Made by a program: the position numbers and the translations under genes. Positions 59,341 through 64,000 of a stretch of 64,000 nucleotides of DNA are shown piece after piece; position 1 is the stretch's first letter, and the number at the start of each line of letters is the position of its first letter. Under the pieces are notes generated by a model. That model saw only the letters and a list, made by a program, of their open reading frames with translations. It had not been told where the DNA came from and searched no databases. Location of the stretch: contig OX335642.1 in the NCBI GenBank assembly GCA_946894095.1, positions 27,911,021-27,975,020 on the forward strand, written 5' to 3'. This stretch comes from Incurvaria masculella. Taxonomy: Eukaryota > Arthropoda > Insecta > Lepidoptera > Incurvariidae.

Positions 59341-59620
59341 GGCCCGTAACCATCAGCAAATTTCGCCTCCCATAAAATTGTAATTTATTAATAATTTCAA
59401 AACCACTACTCCAATTTACTTGATATTTGGTAGCTAATATCAGGCAACAAATATCTGTATGTCTTTTTGTTTTCGGGAAATATATCCTGAGTCAGACCGA
59501 ATAAAGAAGAAAACAAAATTAGTATGAAGATTTTTTTTGTCATCATTTGATTCTGTTTGGATTAAAAAAACAACGTGCAGACACAGATATTAAAGGTCCG
59601 TACAGATATATTACGGGCCG
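59341..59620. mobile_element. TTAA-type MITE, family T2, copy 2
   Basis: Ends CGGCCCGTAA and, inverted, CGGCCCGTAA. Internally it is collinear with 343-694 (TTTACTTGATATTTGG, AAAACAAAATTAGTATGAAG, GTGCAGACACAGATATT). TTAA remains on the right flank (TTTTTAAGC); the left one is mutated. Confidence 0.75.
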
Positions 59621-59787
59621 TTTTTAAGCTGTTTTTCCGCAATTCCTGACCGCTAAAACTGTAAAATAATATGTGTTTTATTTATATTATCCATCATGTA
59701 ATATCAACTGGAAATGTTCCTGAGAAAAAGGGTCTTGAAAGACGAACAGACAGATCGACAACGAAGTGATCCTATAAGTTTTTCTTT

Positions 59788-59975
59788 TTCAGGGTCCCGG
59801 ACTTTATTACTAAGCCTTCGCTGCTTATCTGTCGGCAGGCTGTATTTAATGACCGATTGACGGTAAATGTTTTCACAGGGTGTGTATTTCTAATGCCACT
59901 ATGACAACAAATAGTCGATGATAAATTAAACGGGGACCAGACTTGGACTGTTTTTTGCTCCTAAAGAACGTAACC
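59788..59975 (+). repeat. GGGTTCCG repeat, copy 6 (diverged)
   Basis: CAGGGTCCCGGACTTTATTA, CTAAGCCTTCGCTG, GGCAGGCTGTATTTAATG and TTTTCACAGGGTGTG. The (TCCG) run is lost. Confidence 0.6.
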
Positions 59976-60019
59976 CTAAAAACATCGTTAATTCATAGCA
60001 GTTTTACTATGAATTCAAC

Positions 60020-61522
60020 ACAAAGCAACTTTCAGCAGTGCCACAATAAAGTGAGTTACGATTCTATGCATTAACATAATACAGAGTAAACAGGCGCCAT
60101 CTTTGTCGTAACCACAATCAACTTTACCGGCAGGGAAATGGAAAACAACATTGACTTAGTGTATTGGACTAAATCAAGATATCACGAGGAGCGCGAACCG
60201 AAACAAAAGACACTGACGCGCACTACCTGCCGGGCGCGCTACCTGTCCCCTCCCCCGCACGCCTTTCACAATTATCTGCCTCGCCTACGACCGATACCCA
60301 CGAAAAGCCCTATGATATTATTATGACTGCTTGCACCGAGATATAGATTGCCTTACTCGCACATTATGCCCCGAAATATGTTCATTTGTATTATGTTGTA
60401 AATATACGATACTTAGATAATGTGTGTTTAGGACTGTAAGATAAATAACGTGTACAGCTCAGTTAAGTAACCTCAGGCGAGGCCACGATATGTTTTTTGA
60501 TAATTGTGTTAGCTATAAGTCCTTTTAGAATAATATTGTAAATAAAGTATATGAGTCTTGTTGTAAATAAATGTATATACGTGCCGCATGACTCCACGAA
60601 CAATATTATAATATTTTAGAAGCTATATGGTCTTAGTGTTTTATAACCTATGTAAAGCCACACGGAAGAAATATATGTTTTTGTTATTTTTGAGAATATA
60701 TCATATACGAGATATTATGTAAATTTATGAAAAGTCCATTTTAAAATAAAAGCAGCGGACGCGCTCTGCGCGCCGCGGACGAATTTAGCACAACGACGCG
60801 CGCGCCCTCTTGGCGGCCGAACGAGGCAACTCGAAAAATGTACCATGTAAAATATCTTTGAAAGCAAGAAATTGTATTAAATCTTAAAGTTACGAATTTA
60901 TTTGTACATGTATGGAAAGAGCGAAAAAAGTACCTATCGAATGATGTACCCAACACGAAAGTCTAGCATGTGTACCACGAATGGGGTTGAGGCAAAGTTA
61001 TATTTATGCAAGAAATTGTAATGGGAGACAACAATATCGAGCCTATTTTACGAGTCTCCACAAAAGGCCAAAATACCTTATACTATTTGGATAGATCTCA
61101 GCGAGATCTATCCGCACATATGTTTAGATTTTAAGTCCAACATGTACAACCAAAGATATAAGGCTAGAGCAGTACATTTTGTAAAACGAAATAGGAATCA
61201 AAGTACGGAGAGGCTCTAGTGGCCGTCTATTTTATTACTTTTCAAGGTAGTTAAGGAAATTAAATTTCAATATACGTTACGTTCGCTACAACATTACGGT
61301 GTTTTATTCTGATCGAAATACTACGCTTCGGTTCCGGCACCACGACCCCTGACCTACGAGATCTCCGGATCGACATCGAGTCCTGCAGGGAGGCACCCCG
61401 TCGGCTGGAACTGGAGGTAGCGGACGTCGCTACGATCGAGCTATCGGAGACCCTGTACCCCGCCGCCTCCGCCCGCCGTCCACGTACTACAGTCCACTGA
61501 GCTTCGGGGGGTGGCGGATACA
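60020..61522 (+). mobile_element. Probable 5' LTR of BEL/Pao element (left edge unresolved)
   Basis: This region precedes the primer-binding-like site and the gag frame. The right edge is placed at CA (61521-61522), three bases before TGGTCC. The left edge cannot be set because the second LTR lies outside the window, and the start given is only the earliest plausible one. It contains a GC-rich patch (60750-60830) and the hairpin at 61089-61113. Short frames here (60138, 60741, 61260) are not genes. Confidence 0.5.
61089..61113. repeat. Perfect 11-bp-arm hairpin in LTR/leader
   Basis: GGATAGATCTC (61089-61099), loop AGC, and its exact inverse GAGATCTATCC (61103-61113). In the element's RNA it would form a tight stem-loop; a packaging or stability role is only a guess. 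Confidence 0.75.
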
Positions 61523-61524
61523 TC

Positions 61525-61546
61525 TGGTCCACTTCGAGCCGGATCC
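61525..61546 (+). promoter_or_regulatory. Putative primer-binding site (tRNA-Tyr-like)
   Basis: TGGTCCACTTCGAGCCGGAT: without the AC, it matches the complement of the usual 3' end of animal tRNA-Tyr (CCGGCTCGAAGGACCA). It begins with TGG just after the proposed LTR end, as expected. The two extra bases make the assignment tentative. Confidence 0.5.
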
Positions 61547-61576
61547 AGTCCCTGCGACCTGGATCACGACAACATC

Positions 61577-64000
61577 ATGCCGATCACGAGAAGCCGGAAG
61601 AACGCGGAACGACCTGCGGCTGCAACAAGAACTCCGTCGGAACAAGCCACGACCGCGGCCATCTCCACGACGCCAGAGGCCGCGACCAACCCCACGACGT
61701 CCGGCCCCCCTGCGCCACCCGAGGGAGGGACCGACTCACCGAAGCAGCCGTCCGGGACGCCGCCGACAGAACGAGCCGAGAGGACCGCCACGCCTTCCAC
61801 ACGTCCACGTGCCACCGCGACGGAGACCAACACGTGGTCTCATGGCACCACGACGGCGGACACGCACGACACCGTGCGACCACGACCAGACAACGGACCT
61901 CCGGCACCGGCACGCAGCGGACGAGCGGCATCTACGACCAGCACGGCCAGATCCAGACAGCGACGTCAGGCCGAGATGGAGCTGGCCAAGCGGAAGCTGG
62001 AAGAAGCCCAAGCAGCGACGCAGCTAGCCCAGGCGCGGCTAATCTGCCTAGAAGAAGAATCATCGTGCGGCGGCGACGACCTCGACGAGCCGAACCGGGA
62101 GGAGCTGACCCGAAAATGGCTGCAGCAACAAGAGGACGCGAGACTGCTGCCAGCCGAACGAGCCCCGCACGTGAACGAGCCTGTGTGCAAAGTGACAGTA
62201 CCTGTGCCCGAAGTGACGATACCTGTGCGCGAAGTGACGATACCTGTGCGCGAAGTGACTGCTCCTGCCCACCGAGTGACCGACCCAGTGCCTGCGAGGG
62301 AGCGAGCCTGGAACGCCGACGCCGCAGCCGCCGCATCGCCGGCCACCGCGGACCATGTGAGTAAGGCTATTTTATATCTTGGTGCAAAGCAGTCACTTAA
62401 CGATCTCCCTAATTTTGATGGTTCCATTGGGCAATGGTATATTTATGCGGACACGTTAAATTCACTTTTAAATAATAAAAGTTTGTCCGATCGCGATGTT
62501 TTTGCAAAAGTTCAAAAGTCACTGCAAGGAGAGGCGCGCCGTACGGTTTCAGTACTTTTGAATCACCCGTCAAATCTGAAAAGAATTTTTAACCGGCTAG
62601 AAGATAAATACGGGTCCCCTTCTATTGTTGTGTCTCAAATGTTAACTTCGATAAAATCATTTCCGAGAATTCGCGACTCAACAAGCCGAGAAAGTTTGTG
62701 TGATTTGGCTACACTTATTGGAGGTCTCATGTCTGTTGTATATTCGGATTCCGTGTCTTATTTTAATAATTCCGACCGCGCAGCAAACTACCGAGCTCGC
62801 GTTGAAGATACCGATTTGCTTAATAGTATCGAAGATAAGTTACCGGAGCATCTACGTCATATGTGGTGGCTTCACGCGCAGAACGATCAGTCGAAACAAC
62901 CTCCAATTTGTATATTTGAGCGATGGTTAGACCAAATCGCACACAACATCCCGAGACGTTTTGATTTAGCAACACCCGCAGTAGCGTCAAGTGGCGCGCC
63001 TCAGCCAATCAGGGAGCCGCGCAACCTCCCACGCGCTACGTACGCCCGACCCCCACTCCCGCCGCATCCACGAGTGTTCGCTGCTACCGCGAGCGAGAAT
63101 TTTAAAAGCAGCGACACTAAATTTGTAAGAAAATGCGAGTTGTGCGAGCAAGACGGACATGAATATAATTATTGTTCCAAATTCATGGGTATGTCGGTTG
63201 ACGATAGATTTTTAACGGTTCAGAGATTAAATGGATGTTACCGTTGCTTAAAGGTAGGGCATCGCGGCAACTATTGCCTTAAGAGTAAGTCACGAAAAAC
63301 TCACCCACTGTTGAGGAGGTCCAACGAACAAAAACATAATCCGACCTCTGAAACAGAAGATAAACGCGAAGTTGACGTAGGCTGCGTAAGTTGCTCCAGC
63401 AAAGTTCTATTGAAAATATTGCCTGTGATTTTACGCGGACCTAACGGAAGTATTACAACGTCAGCTTTCCTTGATGACGGGTCAGCTATCACGTTAATGA
63501 ACGAGGACCTCGCTACGAAATTAGGGCTACCGGGGCCAACGAGTGAGCTGACCCTACGCGGCATAGCCGGAACTACGACCGACGCGTCTCGTCACGTAGG
63601 ATTGCACATTAAGGGCGCGGACAGTAAAGCCAAAGAATTTTTTATTAATGCCAAAACGATGAAAACGCTTCATTTGCCGGCCGCGTCGTCGATACCGACG
63701 GCGACGTTACGGGCCTTCAGCCATTTGAAAGGAATTAAGCTAAATTTAGAAAATCCTTCGCCCGTAGGTATTTTGATAGGTCAGGACAACTGGCACCTTA
63801 TTGTGGGCCGGCAGATAAGAAACGGTGCACCTAACGAGCCGGCAGCCTCATTTACTCACCTCGGATGGTGCATTCACGGGCACTTGAACGGCCACAGAAA
63901 TGAGAATAACGTAAATTACGTGATGCACGTTAATACCGACGTATCTGAGTTAATTCGACGGCACGTAGGAGCCGAGGAAATGGGAGTCGAGCCCAAACAA
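61577..64000 (+). CDS. BEL/Pao retrotransposon Gag-protease polyprotein (partial, runs off window)
   Basis: An 808-codon frame from ATG at 61577 with no stop up to the last base. Residues 1-124 are Pro/Thr/Ala/Arg-rich. Residues 125-161 form a predicted coiled coil (RQRRQAEMELAKRKLEEAQA). Residues 202-236 are five heptads of PVxxVTx. Residues 274-450 or so match the Pao-type gag region (LNDLPNFDGSIGQWYIYAD at its start). Two CCHC zinc knuckles start at residues 520 (CELCEQDGHEYNYC) and 554 (CYRCLKVGHRGNYC). The retroviral-type aspartic protease has the motif FLDDGSAITLM with catalytic D633. The following ILIGQDNWHLIVG and THLGWCIHG are typical linker blocks of BEL elements before the reverse transcriptase, which lies beyond the window. 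In such elements Gag forms particles and the protease cuts the polyprotein. Coding potential looks intact in the visible part. GC content is much higher in the first 260 codons. ATG 61577 is the first in frame after the primer site; frames on both strands across 61564-62427 and later are shadows. Confidence 0.9.
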   Translation, partial: MPITRSRKNAERPAAATRTPSEQATTAAISTTPEAATNPTTSGPPAPPEGGTDSPKQPSGTPPTERAERTATPSTRPRATATETNTWSHGTTTADTHDTVRPRPDNGPPAPARSGRAASTTSTARSRQRRQAEMELAKRKLEEAQAATQLAQARLICLEEESSCGGDDLDEPNREELTRKWLQQQEDARLLPAERAPHVNEPVCKVTVPVPEVTIPVREVTIPVREVTAPAHRVTDPVPARERAWNADAAAAASPATADHVSKAILYLGAKQSLNDLPNFDGSIGQWYIYADTLNSLLNNKSLSDRDVFAKVQKSLQGEARRTVSVLLNHPSNLKRIFNRLEDKYGSPSIVVSQMLTSIKSFPRIRDSTSRESLCDLATLIGGLMSVVYSDSVSYFNNSDRAANYRARVEDTDLLNSIEDKLPEHLRHMWWLHAQNDQSKQPPICIFERWLDQIAHNIPRRFDLATPAVASSGAPQPIREPRNLPRATYARPPLPPHPRVFAATASENFKSSDTKFVRKCELCEQDGHEYNYCSKFMGMSVDDRFLTVQRLNGCYRCLKVGHRGNYCLKSKSRKTHPLLRRSNEQKHNPTSETEDKREVDVGCVSCSSKVLLKILPVILRGPNGSITTSAFLDDGSAITLMNEDLATKLGLPGPTSELTLRGIAGTTTDASRHVGLHIKGADSKAKEFFINAKTMKTLHLPAASSIPTATLRAFSHLKGIKLNLENPSPVGILIGQDNWHLIVGRQIRNGAPNEPAASFTHLGWCIHGHLNGHRNENNVNYVMHVNTDVSELIRRHVGAEEMGVEPKQ
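62180..62284 (+). repeat. 21-bp tandem repeat in gag
   Basis: Five 21-bp units (two central ones nearly identical, CCTGTGCGCGAAGTGACGAT) encoding PVCKVTV, PVPEVTI, PVREVTI, PVREVTA and PAHRVTD. In frame with the gag. Confidence 0.85.

Noticed and set aside
61564..62427. Several long Arg/Ser-rich frames on both strands
   Set aside because: They are shadows of the GC-rich 5' part of the BEL/Pao gag frame, which has the domain evidence.

Overview
The window looks like non-coding, repeat-dense DNA from a moth or butterfly (Lepidoptera). The evidence is the repeat content: at least six copies of the family that opens with GGGTTCCGTACCC, carries a (TCCG)n run and closes with CTTGGCCGGTTTTT; Helitrons ending in CTAG with a GC-rich terminal hairpin and a (CATC)n tract; SINEs with tRNA-like and 5S-rRNA-like heads; and short CCTAA runs of the insect telomere type. 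The assignment is an inference from recognised repeat types; no database search was run. I found no convincing host protein-coding gene, and no CRISPR array, operon or prokaryotic feature. Most open frames of 60-130 codons have no recognisable protein features and are probably chance.

Layout. 1-9 kb: a truncated TTAA-flanked MITE abutting a second TTAA-flanked MITE, a GGGTTCCG repeat, minus-strand SINEs (one split by a 351-bp inverted-repeat element), a LINE scrap, and a perfect 54-bp-arm palindrome at 7964-8085. 9-15 kb: MITEs, including a foldback-element fragment and a TTAA element. 15-25 kb: a cluster of related Helitrons, one inserted inside another in opposite orientation at 20444-21356, then a GGGTTCCG repeat and a complete 542-bp TTAA MITE. 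25-38 kb: SINEs in both orientations, GGGTTCCG repeats, a Helitron split by a MITE, and a third TTAA MITE split by a 635-bp foldback element with a 9-bp target duplication. 38-48 kb: a split minisatellite, two SINEs, a Helitron fragment with an endonuclease-domain pseudogene, and a second type of Helitron. 49-52 kb: a minus-strand jockey/CR1-type LINE relic split by a long-inverted-repeat MITE and flanked by another TTAA MITE. 53-60 kb: mostly unique AT-rich DNA with scattered repeats.

The only long intact reading frame begins at 61577 and stays open to the window end (808 codons). It is the Gag and protease part of a BEL/Pao LTR retrotransposon: coiled coil, Pao-type gag region, two CCHC zinc knuckles and an LDDGS aspartic-protease motif. 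Reverse transcriptase, RNase H and integrase would lie beyond the window. The probable LTR/leader lies just upstream, with a primer-binding site resembling the complement of a tRNA-Tyr 3' end.

There is no gene pathway here. The interest lies in nested insertions that give a relative order of activity, in an apparent link between short Helitrons and an endonuclease-bearing parent, and in the variety of TTAA-flanked non-autonomous elements (at least five families).
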